A DNA stretch of 64,000 bases, from contig NZ_LMOU01000001.1 in assembly GCF_001423615.1 (NCBI RefSeq), forward strand, positions 1,328,882-1,392,881, given 5' to 3'. The notes under the pieces were generated by a model, which saw nothing but the letters and a program-made list of their open reading frames with translations, was not told the origin of the DNA and did no database searches. This document shows positions 17,753 through 25,809 of the stretch, in pieces. This DNA comes from Microbacterium sp. Leaf159 (GTDB lineage: Bacteria; Actinomycetota; Actinomycetes; Actinomycetales; Microbacteriaceae). The translations under genes were made by a program, and so were the position numbers. Position 1 is the stretch's first letter. Each line of letters opens with the position of its first letter.

Positions 17753-17766
17753 GGCAGAGCCCTCAG
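17749..17766. terminator. Small convergent hairpin between Nudix gene and nagB
   Basis: CTGAGG/CCTCAG 6-bp stem with a 6-nt loop, overlapping the stop codons of both converging genes. Weak, but well placed. Confidence 0.45.
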
Positions 17767-18542
17767 ATGCCCTGCCAGGCGGGCTTGTTCGCGTACGTGT
17801 AGCGGTAGTAGTCGGCGAGCTTCAGACGCGATGCCGCAGCCTCGTCGACCACGACCGTCGCGTGCGGGTGCAGCTGGATCGCGGAGCCGGGCAGGATGGC
17901 CGAGAGCGGCCCCTCGACGGCATTCGCGACGGCCTGCGCCTTGCCCTCTCCGAAGGCGAGCAGCACGAGGTGACGCGCGCGCAGGATCGTGCCCAGCCCC
18001 TGCGTGATGCAGTGCATCGGCACGTCGTCGATCGAATCGAAGAAGCGTGCGTTGTCCTCACGGGTCTGCTCGGTGAGGGTCTTCACGCGCGTGCGCGAGG
18101 CGAACGACGAGCCCGGCTCGTTGAAGCCGATGTGACCGTCGGTGCCGATGCCGAGAATCTGCAGGTCGACGCCGCCGGCCGCATCGATGGCGGTCTCGTA
18201 ATCCTCGCCGGCGTGCTGGATGGTGGCCTGAGCTCCGTTCGGCACGTGGATGCGTCGAGGGTCGAGTCCGAGCGGCTCGACGACCTCCCGCGTGATCACC
18301 GAACGGTAGCTCTCGGGGTGCGCCGGGTCGAGGCCGACGTACTCGTCGAGGGCGAATCCGCGGACCTGCGACACGTCGCGACCCGCGAGCCTGGCACGCA
18401 GCGCCTGGTACACGGGAAGCGGGGTCGAGCCCGTCGCGAGTCCGAGCACGGCATCAGGACGACCGTCGATCAGCTCGACGATCTCGGCGGCGACCAGCGC
18501 GCCCGCCGCTTCGGCGTTCTCGACGATGACGACTTCAGCCAT
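17763..18542 (-). CDS. nagB: Glucosamine-6-phosphate deaminase
   Basis: Converts glucosamine-6-P to fructose-6-P and ammonia, completing GlcNAc catabolism begun by NagA. 259 residues with FALDEYVGL (catalytic D66), GIGTDGHIGFNEP (D135, H137 relay) and the LATGSTP phosphate loop. The frame is open upstream but ATG 18542 gives the normal family N-terminus (MAEVVIVENA) and has AAGGAG about 10 nt ahead. It overlaps the ROK kinase gene by 8 nt. Confidence 0.96.
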   Translation of the reverse strand: MAEVVIVENAEAAGALVAAEIVELIDGRPDAVLGLATGSTPLPVYQALRARLAGRDVSQVRGFALDEYVGLDPAHPESYRSVITREVVEPLGLDPRRIHVPNGAQATIQHAGEDYETAIDAAGGVDLQILGIGTDGHIGFNEPGSSFASRTRVKTLTEQTREDNARFFDSIDDVPMHCITQGLGTILRARHLVLLAFGEGKAQAVANAVEGPLSAILPGSAIQLHPHATVVVDEAAASRLKLADYYRYTYANKPAWQGI

Positions 18543-19500
18543 GGGAAACAGTCTCCTTGGTGGGGGTGGATGATCCGACGAGAGCGGCGCCGAGGGCCGC
18601 AGCGGGAGAACCCGCCGGGAGCAGTTCGATCCGCTCGTCGAGGTGCAGCGAACGCATGAACGCCGAAGCCTCGGCTCCTGCCTGGAGGGCACTGCGCACG
18701 CCCGCGTACAGACGATCGCCGAGGGAGGTGAGGCCGCCGCCGATGATCACACGTTCGACGTCGGCCGAGAGCACGAGAGCGCGCACCGCGGCCGCAGCGC
18801 CGTGGAAGAGATCGGCGCGAAGTTCCAGCGCGCGCTCGTCTCCGGCCTCCGCGGCGTCCAGGATGTCGCGCACCGGAAGTGCACCAGGACGATCCCAGGC
18901 GCGTGCCAGCGCACCTCCGCCGCAGAAGGTCTCGATGCACCCGCGCTGGCCGCAGCCGCACAGGCGTCCGTGCGGATCGACCGAGAGATGGCCGACCTCG
19001 CCCGCGGTCCCTCGCGCTCCGCGCCAGATGGTGCCGTCGACGACGATCCCTGCGGCGACTCCCGTGCCGAGATTGAGGTAGGCCATGGAGCCGTCGATGC
19101 CGCGGAGCACGGCGGCGCCGAGTGCGGCCGCCTTCACGTCGTTCTCGACCCTGACCGGGATGCCGAGCCGGCGGCCGGCGAGACCGGAGAGGTCGAGCGA
19201 TTCGACGCCGAGGTTCACGGCGTGCAGCACGCGCCCCGTGTCGGCGTCGACGAGTCCGGGGATGCCGACACCCACCGATTCGACGGCGGAGCGTGCGAAG
19301 CCGCCTTCCGCGGCCAGCGCGTCGACGGCGTCGACGATGCTGACGACGACCGCGTCCTCGCCCCATCCCGTCGCACGGCGGAGGCGCGCGAGGATGTCCC
19401 CTTCGGGAGACACCGCCACCGCGTCGATCTTGGTTCCGCCGACATCCAGGCCCACTCGAATCCGCCGACCGGAGAGGTCGACGGCGATCGCATCCGTCAT
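18535..19500 (-). CDS. ROK family sugar kinase, probable N-acetylglucosamine kinase
   Basis: 321-residue ROK-fold kinase without a DNA-binding domain. Visible: phosphate-1 motif LDVGGTKIDAVAV, catalytic Asp in VENDVKAAALG, GEVGH, and the ROK zinc motif CGCGQRGC. Lying in one operon with nagB and next to a ROK repressor, it most likely phosphorylates GlcNAc (or ManNAc/glucosamine) released in the cytoplasm by the GH20 enzymes. Glucokinase activity is an alternative that sequence alone does not exclude. Confidence 0.88.
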   Translation of the reverse strand: MTDAIAVDLSGRRIRVGLDVGGTKIDAVAVSPEGDILARLRRATGWGEDAVVVSIVDAVDALAAEGGFARSAVESVGVGIPGLVDADTGRVLHAVNLGVESLDLSGLAGRRLGIPVRVENDVKAAALGAAVLRGIDGSMAYLNLGTGVAAGIVVDGTIWRGARGTAGEVGHLSVDPHGRLCGCGQRGCIETFCGGGALARAWDRPGALPVRDILDAAEAGDERALELRADLFHGAAAAVRALVLSADVERVIIGGGLTSLGDRLYAGVRSALQAGAEASAFMRSLHLDERIELLPAGSPAAALGAALVGSSTPTKETVSHG

Positions 19501-19540
19501 CGGATGTCGCTCCTGCTCGTCTTCGAGTCGCCCACGCGCA

Positions 19541-20728
19541 TCACGAGACGCCCAGCTGACTGGACAGCACCATCACGGCCGCACCTCGCAGAACGATGTC
19601 GTCCTGCTGCGTGCGGCGGATGAGAGCGTCTTCGAAGACACCCTCGAGCGTGCGGGCGTGGAGGGTCTCGACGGCGGCATCGATCAGCACGCCGTCGAGC
19701 AGATCGCCGGGCCCCGAGAGCACGACCTCCGACAGGTCGAGAGCCGCGACGATCGGTGCGATCGCGATGCCCATGCGGGTGCCGGCGTCGCGGAGGATCT
19801 CGTCGCGTGATCCGGGAGAGGCGTCGATGGCCGGGCGGAGTCGTGTCTCACTGAGCCAGGCTTCGAGGCAGCCGTCCTTGCCGCAGGCGCAGCGAGGACC
19901 GCCGTCGGTGCCGACCACCACGTGACCGATCTCACCCGCGGCGAACCGGCTGCCGAGAAGCGGCTGGCTGCCCGTGATGACACCGGCGCCCACGCCTCGA
20001 CCGATCTTGATGAGCATGAAGTCCGCCTTGGCCTCGCCGAACGTGTACTCGGCGAGAACGGCGGCGTTGGCGTCGTTGCGGACGAGCACCGGAAGGTCGA
20101 GGTCGATCCCGAGCTTGGCCTCGAGCGGGAGGTTGCTCCACCCGAGGTTCGGGGAGCTGAGCACGACGCCGTCGGGGCGGACGACCCCCGGCGAGCCGAT
20201 GCCGACGCCGAGGATCGGCTGGGTCGCGGTCGCGGCCAGGGCGCGCGCGAGCTCGAGCGTGGCGGCGTAGGCGGCATCGCCGTCTGCGGTCTCCGGACGA
20301 GGAACCTCTCGGCGTTCGAGCACATCGCCGTCGAGGCTGAGCAGCGCGCCCACGAAGGCGTTCGGACCCGACAGATCGAGGCCGATGATCTGGTGCCCCA
20401 CGCGATCGATGTCGATCAGGATCGGAGGCTTGCCCGGACCGACGGTCTCGCGCACTCCCATCTCGATCACGATGCCGTCGGCGATGAACTCCGCGACGAG
20501 GTCGGAGATGGTGACTCTCGTCAGCCCCGTCTCGCGCGAGAGGTCCGCCCGGCTCATGGCACCGGAGTGGTAGAGCGTCTGCAGGACGAGCGCGCGATTG
20601 TGGCCGCGCGCGTGCTCCGGGAGCACCTTTGAGCGCGAGCGCAGGTGGCGCCCGGGGCCGAAGGCGTGTGCGCTCGCAGCGACGTAGTCTGACGACGTCG
20701 ATGGACGAGGATCATCCGATACGGACAT
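19541..20728 (-). CDS. NagC-like ROK family transcriptional repressor
   Basis: 395 residues: winged helix-turn-helix at about 44-88 (NRALVLQTLYHSGAMSRADL...TISDLV), then a ROK sugar-binding domain with VRNDANAAVLAEY, GEIGHVVVG and the zinc motif CACGKDGC. Upstream of the kinase-nagB genes on the same strand, and preceded by a 25-bp palindrome covering its own promoter, so probably an autoregulated sensor of amino sugars controlling the surrounding nag genes. Confidence 0.9.
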   Translation of the reverse strand: MSVSDDPRPSTSSDYVAASAHAFGPGRHLRSRSKVLPEHARGHNRALVLQTLYHSGAMSRADLSRETGLTRVTISDLVAEFIADGIVIEMGVRETVGPGKPPILIDIDRVGHQIIGLDLSGPNAFVGALLSLDGDVLERREVPRPETADGDAAYAATLELARALAATATQPILGVGIGSPGVVRPDGVVLSSPNLGWSNLPLEAKLGIDLDLPVLVRNDANAAVLAEYTFGEAKADFMLIKIGRGVGAGVITGSQPLLGSRFAAGEIGHVVVGTDGGPRCACGKDGCLEAWLSETRLRPAIDASPGSRDEILRDAGTRMGIAIAPIVAALDLSEVVLSGPGDLLDGVLIDAAVETLHARTLEGVFEDALIRRTQQDDIVLRGAAVMVLSSQLGVS

Positions 20729-20729
20729 G

Positions 20730-20754
20730 TTTGTTAGTAGACCTTACGAACAAA
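20730..20754. promoter_or_regulatory. Palindrome at the NagC-like gene start, probable operator
   Basis: TTTGTTnGTA-n5-TACnAACAAA, an AT-rich 25-bp inverted repeat beginning one base outside the ATG of the ROK repressor and covering its likely -10 region. It has the shape expected of a NagC/Mlc-type ROK operator. Confidence 0.7.
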
Positions 20755-20807
20755 AATTGCGCAACCCCTGCCTCGTGTAGCACAGGGAGGGTTACGGAAA
20801 CGTTACA

Positions 20808-23800
20808 TTATGCCGAGAGTGGCTCGTCGGCACTTGTGGACGGGACATTCAGACGAGCCACGAGACCCGCCACGATCTCCTCCCGTGCCTCCCGCGTGAG
20901 TGGCTTCCCCGGCACTCCGGGACGCCGTTGCACAGGCGTCGGCCCGTCGAGAGGACGATACCGCACCCCTGCATCGGCGAGCCGCCGGAGGTGGGTGGGA
21001 AGCCGACGGGCGAAGCCCTCGAAAGGAGGAGGATCGCCACCGTCCCAGAGCCGCTCGGCGATCGCCGCGAGCCTGGGGAACATCGCGAAGTCGACACGGT
21101 CCCTGGTCGGCAGATGCTCGGTCCAGACGTTCGCCTGGCCACCGGACGCCCCGTCCTCGATGCGGAGCGTGTACGCACGCTCGATCGGAAGAGGCGGCCC
21201 GACGCGGATCGGCTCCTCGGCCGAATCGGATTGGGGGTAGTCGAGGTACACCTCGAGGTCGGGACACGCGATGACCGGGATTCCGCGCCGCAGCGCCGCG
21301 CGCATCGCGATCGGACCGCGCCAGGCGAGGATCTCGACGCCGTCGGGAACGTCACCCTCCAGCACTTCGTCCCACGCCAGCGCCGTGCGGCCACGAGCTC
21401 GCACGTGTGCGACGAAGTGCGACGTGAACCACGGTTGGACGTCGTGCGGTGTCGCAAGACCCAGCTCGCGCATCCGCTCCCCCGCAGCCGCGCTCTGCGC
21501 CCACTCGGTCACCGGCACCTCGTCACCGCCGATCCCGATCCACGGCGAGGCGAACAGGTCGCACAGTGCGTCGATCGCGGCTCGTCCGAACGCGAGAGCA
21601 TCCTCTGTCGGCGCGAGGGTCCGAGGATTCACGCCGAACCGCTCCCAGGGCGCCGTCACCCGTTCGCCCACGTCGGTGTTGCCGAGCTCCGGGTAGGCGG
21701 CCAGCCCCGCCTGGATGTGCCCCGGCAGTTCGACCTCCGGCACGATCGTGACGAAGCGCTCGGCGGCGTACGCGACCAGCTCGCGCAGCTCTGCATCCGT
21801 GTAATGCCCCTCGTGCACGCCGGGTTCGACGGTGGCGAGCGGGCCGTGGCCCCGTTGCGTCGACTCGCGGCGAGCGCCGATCTCGGTGAGCCTCGGGAAT
21901 CCGGGCACCTCGAAGCGCCAGCCCTGATCATCGGTCAGATGCAGGTGAAGCACGGTGAGGTGGTGGTCGGCGAGCAGGTCCACGAGCCGGCGCACATCGT
22001 CGACGGGGCGGAAGTGCCTGGCGACGTCGAGCATCACGCCGCGCCATCCGTGGGCGGGCGCGCCCTGCCACGTGCCTGCGGGGATGCGCGACCGTTCCGC
22101 ACCGGGTTCGCGCAGTTGCCGCAGCACCGTGACGCCCCGGAAGACGCCGACCGGGCTCGCGCCGCTGACCTCGATCCCAGACGCCGAGACCTCCACTCGG
22201 AAGGCCTCCTCGCCGATGCGTCCACTCGCGAACGGCTCCCCTGCCAGGGACTCATCCACGCGGAGCGTGATCGCGGGATCAGATCCCTCTTCCTCCTGCG
22301 GATCGCTCAGGCGAGCGGCGGTCGAGGCGAGCGAGGCCGGCGCGACGACCGGGGTGCGCGCCGTCCAGTGGAACGGTGCTGCGGTCGCGTCGATCTCGAA
22401 CGACGCGAGGGGAACGGTGGCGCGGTGCGCGGGCGGGATCATGCGCAGAGCACGACCCGGCGTCGATCCTGTGACCGAATCGTCGGTGACCACCGGCACT
22501 CCGTCGACGAGCACTTCGACTATCCCGAGCGGGGCGCCGTGCGGCGATTCGAACGTCGCCCCGGCGGCGATGGTGTCCGGGTCGAACAGCACCAGATCTG
22601 CAGTCGCCCCTTCGCGGATGATCCCCCGCGGCGCATCGCCCCGGTCGAGCCCCAGACGCGAAGCCGGCGTGCCGGACAGGTGGCGGACCGCCTCTTCGAG
22701 GGTGAGCACTCCGAGCTCTCTCACGTAGTGCCCGAGGTAGCGGGGGAAGGTGCCTCGACCTCGAGGATGAGGCCGCGCGCCGATCAGGATCCCGTCGCTG
22801 CCCCCGCTGTGGCGGGGGTGTCGCATGATGGCACGGACGTTGTCCTCGTCGCCGATGTGCATCAGGATGCCCGTCGCCCCGGCATCCGAGAGGATCGTGT
22901 CGAGCACCACGTCCACGGCACGCTTCCCCGACGACGAGGCGATCTCGGAGACGGTGCGTCCCACCAGGTCCGAGAGCCGCGGATCGGCGGTCCCGGAGAT
23001 CTGGATGGCATCCCAGTCGGCACGCTCGCCGTGGAACCCGTCGCACCCGATCTCTTCCAGCTCGACACGCACGCCTTCTCGCCCGGCGTCGTCGAGCGCG
23101 GCGATCGTGCCCAGCAGATCGCCGCTCTCCGCGAGCCTGCTCGGCAGCAGCGCCGCGAGGGTCGTGGCACCGGGGAGATACGGATAGGTGTCGAGAGTGA
23201 CGTCCACCCCGTCGTCGACGGCCGCGTCGACGAGAGCCAGCAGCTCTGCCGCGCGGCCGCGGTTCGGCGCGAAGTTCATCGTGGCGTGAGTGAGGTGGAT
23301 GGGGCATCCGGTCCGTCGGCCGATGTCGAGCGCCTCGCGGTAGGCGTCGAGCGCCGCCCCGCCGTAGCTGCGGGTGTGGGGTGCCCAGTAGCCTCCCCGC
23401 TCCGCGACGATCCGGCAGAGCGCTTCGAGTTCAGCGGTATCGGCGTACATCCCCGGCGTGTAGGTCAGTCCGCTCGACATCCCGAAGGCGCCGGCATCCA
23501 TCGCCGCGCCCAGGATCTCGGACATCTCGCCGACCTCCGCCGCGGTCGCCGCACGGTTCTCGTGTCCGACCACCATCATCCGGAGATTGCCCTGGGGCAC
23601 GAGCACCGCGGCATTGGCGACGGAGACGGCGTCGATCGCGGCGAGCAGATCATCCATCGACCGCCACGGCACGTCATCGGGAAGGCCGTTCCAGCCGGCG
23701 ATCTGCGCGGGGATGATCGCCGCGGTGGCGTCGTCGAGGGGCGCATAGCCCAGGCCGTCCTGCCCGAGCACCTCGGTCGTCACGCCCTGACGGATCTTCG

Positions 23801-24062
23801 CCTCGTGGCTCGCACCCCGGAGGACCGCCAGCTCGCTGTGCGCATGCATGTCGATGAAACCGGGGGCGAGCACCAGCCCCGTGGCAGGGATCTCGACCGC
23901 GTCGGCCGGGAGCTCGAGCTCCTGCTCTTCTCCCTCTCGGAGGACTGCGACCACGCGCGCGCCCTCGACGGCGACATCGGCGACGAAACGAGAGGCTCCC
24001 GTCCCGTCGACCACCGTGACGCTCCGGTAGATCCTGACGGGCTTCTCGCCGCTCAGAAGCAT
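20808..24062 (-). CDS. Fusion: N-acyl-D-amino-acid deacylase + GH20 beta-hexosaminidase
   Basis: One uninterrupted 1084-residue frame carrying two enzymes. Residues about 1-540 are a D-aminoacylase-type amidohydrolase: GFIDMHAHSEL, HTRSYGG, HLTHATMN, HIGDED, and the SDG...PHPRGRGTFPR catalytic stretch; the Cys of the classical GNCG metal site is replaced (VLGQDG). Residues about 541-1084 are a GH20 enzyme with a GH20b domain, HLHLTDDQGWRFE and the catalytic GIGGDE. ATG 24062 has GGAGCGG about 10 nt ahead and overlaps the DSD1-type gene by 10 nt. An internal ATG at 22442 sits exactly at the junction but lacks a ribosome site. The pairing suits peptidoglycan fragments (GlcNAc plus acylated D-amino acid). 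Confidence 0.85.
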   Translation of the reverse strand: MLLSGEKPVRIYRSVTVVDGTGASRFVADVAVEGARVVAVLREGEEQELELPADAVEIPATGLVLAPGFIDMHAHSELAVLRGASHEAKIRQGVTTEVLGQDGLGYAPLDDATAAIIPAQIAGWNGLPDDVPWRSMDDLLAAIDAVSVANAAVLVPQGNLRMMVVGHENRAATAAEVGEMSEILGAAMDAGAFGMSSGLTYTPGMYADTAELEALCRIVAERGGYWAPHTRSYGGAALDAYREALDIGRRTGCPIHLTHATMNFAPNRGRAAELLALVDAAVDDGVDVTLDTYPYLPGATTLAALLPSRLAESGDLLGTIAALDDAGREGVRVELEEIGCDGFHGERADWDAIQISGTADPRLSDLVGRTVSEIASSSGKRAVDVVLDTILSDAGATGILMHIGDEDNVRAIMRHPRHSGGSDGILIGARPHPRGRGTFPRYLGHYVRELGVLTLEEAVRHLSGTPASRLGLDRGDAPRGIIREGATADLVLFDPDTIAAGATFESPHGAPLGIVEVLVDGVPVVTDDSVTGSTPGRALRMIPPAHRATVPLASFEIDATAAPFHWTARTPVVAPASLASTAARLSDPQEEEGSDPAITLRVDESLAGEPFASGRIGEEAFRVEVSASGIEVSGASPVGVFRGVTVLRQLREPGAERSRIPAGTWQGAPAHGWRGVMLDVARHFRPVDDVRRLVDLLADHHLTVLHLHLTDDQGWRFEVPGFPRLTEIGARRESTQRGHGPLATVEPGVHEGHYTDAELRELVAYAAERFVTIVPEVELPGHIQAGLAAYPELGNTDVGERVTAPWERFGVNPRTLAPTEDALAFGRAAIDALCDLFASPWIGIGGDEVPVTEWAQSAAAGERMRELGLATPHDVQPWFTSHFVAHVRARGRTALAWDEVLEGDVPDGVEILAWRGPIAMRAALRRGIPVIACPDLEVYLDYPQSDSAEEPIRVGPPLPIERAYTLRIEDGASGGQANVWTEHLPTRDRVDFAMFPRLAAIAERLWDGGDPPPFEGFARRLPTHLRRLADAGVRYRPLDGPTPVQRRPGVPGKPLTREAREEIVAGLVARLNVPSTSADEPLSA

Positions 24063-25270
24063 GTCGCCACCGCTCCGATGACACGCGGATCCGCGGCATC
24101 CGGGTCGTCGATGACCGCGACGACCCGCCACTTGTCGAAAGCGGTGCACGGGTGCGAGAGCCCGAGACGCACCACATCGCCCTGCGAGACGGATGCCCCG
24201 GGCGCGAGGCTCAGGAAGGCGTGCTGGTCGTTGAGCGCCGTGATCTCGCCCTCGACGCTCTGGGGCACCGGCAGGTCGAGATCGAACGGCACATCGCGGC
24301 GCCCGGCGTCGAGCAGGGCGAGTCCGTCCTCGGGCTGAGACACGACCCTCGTCCACGCGTGCATCGCAGACCGGAGCGGGGCCGTCGACGTCAGCGCGCC
24401 GAACGGAGACATCCGCGAGTAGAAGCCGTCGTCGTGGATCTGGAACGCCCCCGACCGCAGCACGATGTCGGCGTCGCCGCGGTGCGGGGCCAGGATCGCG
24501 GCCGCACGATCGGGGAACGAGCTTCCGCCGGCGCTGAGCACGGGGCGGATGCCGCTCGGGTAGGTGAGTCGCTCGTGCAGTTGCACGAGCGTCGACAGAT
24601 ACGCGTCGACGGATGCGACGGACGCATCACTGCGATCCGGACCGAACGGCCCCTCATAGCCCGTGACTCCGGCGAGACGGAGGCCCGGCGATGCGGTGAT
24701 CGCCCGGGCGATGCACTCCCCCTCCTCCAGGGTGCGCGCTCCCGTGCGACCTCCGGCCCCACCGAGCTCGACGAGGACATCGAGGGGACGCGATGCGTCA
24801 GCGAGCGCGGCGGCGAGGATGTCGACGGTCACCACGGAGTCCGCCCAGCAGAGGATGCGGAGGCCGTCGTCTGCGGCGAGGAGGTCGCCGAGGTGGCGCA
24901 CCGCCGCGGCATCGGTGACGGCGTTCGCGATCAGGACGGTTCTGACCCCGGCGTCGACGGCGACCTCGGCCTGCCACGGCGTGGCGACCGAGATGCCCCA
25001 CGCCCCCGCATCGAGCAGTCGCTGCCAGAGCGCCGGCGCCATGGTGGTCTTGCCGTGCGGGGCCAGCAGCACCCCCCGCGCCGCCGCCCAGCCGAACACG
25101 GTCGACTCGTTGTGGGCGAGCGCCGCCTCATGCACGGTGAGTACGGGGGTCACGAGGTCCGACAGGTGCAGATCCGCGCCCGGCACCTCCGAGAGACGCA
25201 GGCCCGAGGCATGCGCGGGAAAACCTTTGGTCCAGGGGCCGAGAACAGGATCCGGGATTTGTAGAGGCAT
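24053..25270 (-). CDS. DSD1/D-threonine-aldolase-like PLP enzyme (amino acid deaminase)
   Basis: 405-residue fold-type III PLP enzyme with an alanine-racemase-like N-terminal barrel (PLP lysine K74 in APHGKTTMAPA) and a C-terminal D-serine-dehydratase-like domain. The zinc-binding motif reads HPC (LSHPCTAFDKW), as in eukaryotic-type D-serine dehydratase, rather than the H-x-D of D-threonine aldolase. Likely deaminates a D-amino acid, matching the N-acyl-D-amino-acid deacylase encoded immediately downstream. Leaderless promoter shared back to back with ridA. Confidence 0.85.
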   Translation of the reverse strand: MPLQIPDPVLGPWTKGFPAHASGLRLSEVPGADLHLSDLVTPVLTVHEAALAHNESTVFGWAAARGVLLAPHGKTTMAPALWQRLLDAGAWGISVATPWQAEVAVDAGVRTVLIANAVTDAAAVRHLGDLLAADDGLRILCWADSVVTVDILAAALADASRPLDVLVELGGAGGRTGARTLEEGECIARAITASPGLRLAGVTGYEGPFGPDRSDASVASVDAYLSTLVQLHERLTYPSGIRPVLSAGGSSFPDRAAAILAPHRGDADIVLRSGAFQIHDDGFYSRMSPFGALTSTAPLRSAMHAWTRVVSQPEDGLALLDAGRRDVPFDLDLPVPQSVEGEITALNDQHAFLSLAPGASVSQGDVVRLGLSHPCTAFDKWRVVAVIDDPDAADPRVIGAVATCF

Positions 25271-25276
25271 CTAACA

Positions 25277-25289
25277 AGGCTACTAGGCT
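25277..25289. promoter_or_regulatory. Back-to-back leaderless promoters
   Basis: Minus-strand -10 TAGCCT (25282-25277) is 6 nt from ATG 25270; plus-strand -10 TAGGCT (25284-25289) is 6 nt from ATG 25296. The two hexamers are one base apart, so RNA polymerase cannot occupy both at once. TTGTAG at 25259-25264 could be the plus-strand -35. Confidence 0.65.
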
Positions 25290-25295
25290 GGTCAC

Positions 25296-25706
25296 ATGAC
25301 TGCGAAGATCCGCGTTTCGACCGACGCCGCCCCCGCTCCCGCCCACACGTTCTCCCAGGGCATCCGCAAGGGTCCGATCGTGCAGGTCTCCGGTCAGGGG
25401 CCCGTCGACCCCCGGACCAACGAGTACCTCTTCCCCGGCGACGTCGCAGCGCAGACCACCCGCACCCTCGAGAACGTCAAGGCGATCGTCGAGGCCTCCG
25501 GCGCCACGTTCGACGACGTCGTGATGCTGCGCGTGTACCTCACCAAGCGCGAGGACTTCTCGATCATGAACGATGCGTACGGCGAGTTCGTCACGGCCCA
25601 CACCACCAGCGGCGTGCCGCTGCCCTCACGGACCACGGTCTTCACCGGTCTGCCCCGCGAAGAGATGCTGGTCGAGATCGACGGGCTCGCTGTCGTCACG
25701 GACTGA
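25296..25706 (+). CDS. RidA family enamine/imine deaminase
   Basis: 136-residue YjgF/YER057c/UK114 protein. RidA hydrolyses reactive 2-aminoacrylate and related enamines made by PLP dehydratases. The key Arg is in PLPSRTTVF, followed by VEIDGLAV. Its position back to back with a D-amino-acid dehydratase-like gene fits a role in clearing the enamine that such an enzyme releases. Leaderless start. Confidence 0.92.
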   Translation: MTAKIRVSTDAAPAPAHTFSQGIRKGPIVQVSGQGPVDPRTNEYLFPGDVAAQTTRTLENVKAIVEASGATFDDVVMLRVYLTKREDFSIMNDAYGEFVTAHTTSGVPLPSRTTVFTGLPREEMLVEIDGLAVVTD

Positions 25707-25809
25707 TCGACGCGGGGATTCGCCCCGACCTGTGGACCGTTGCCTCCCCGTTACCTGCGATCGCGTAGCATATCGCTAAGGACACGTGAGAAACCGGGGG
25801 GTGAAGTTC

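Noticed and set aside
22442-22444. Internal ATG as a separate start for the GH20 domain
   Set aside because: No ribosome site, no stop before it and no overlap signal; kept as an alternative within the fusion entry.
20928-24338. Very long plus-strand open frame (over 1100 codons) opposite the deacylase-hexosaminidase gene
   Set aside because: Arg/Asp/Gly-rich translation without domains; a typical antisense shadow in high-GC DNA. The minus strand encodes two recognisable enzymes.
25786-25809. Earlier GTG starts for the L,D-transpeptidase
   Set aside because: GTG 25786 has only a weak AAGGA; GTG 25810 has GGGGGTGA at good spacing. Not excluded.
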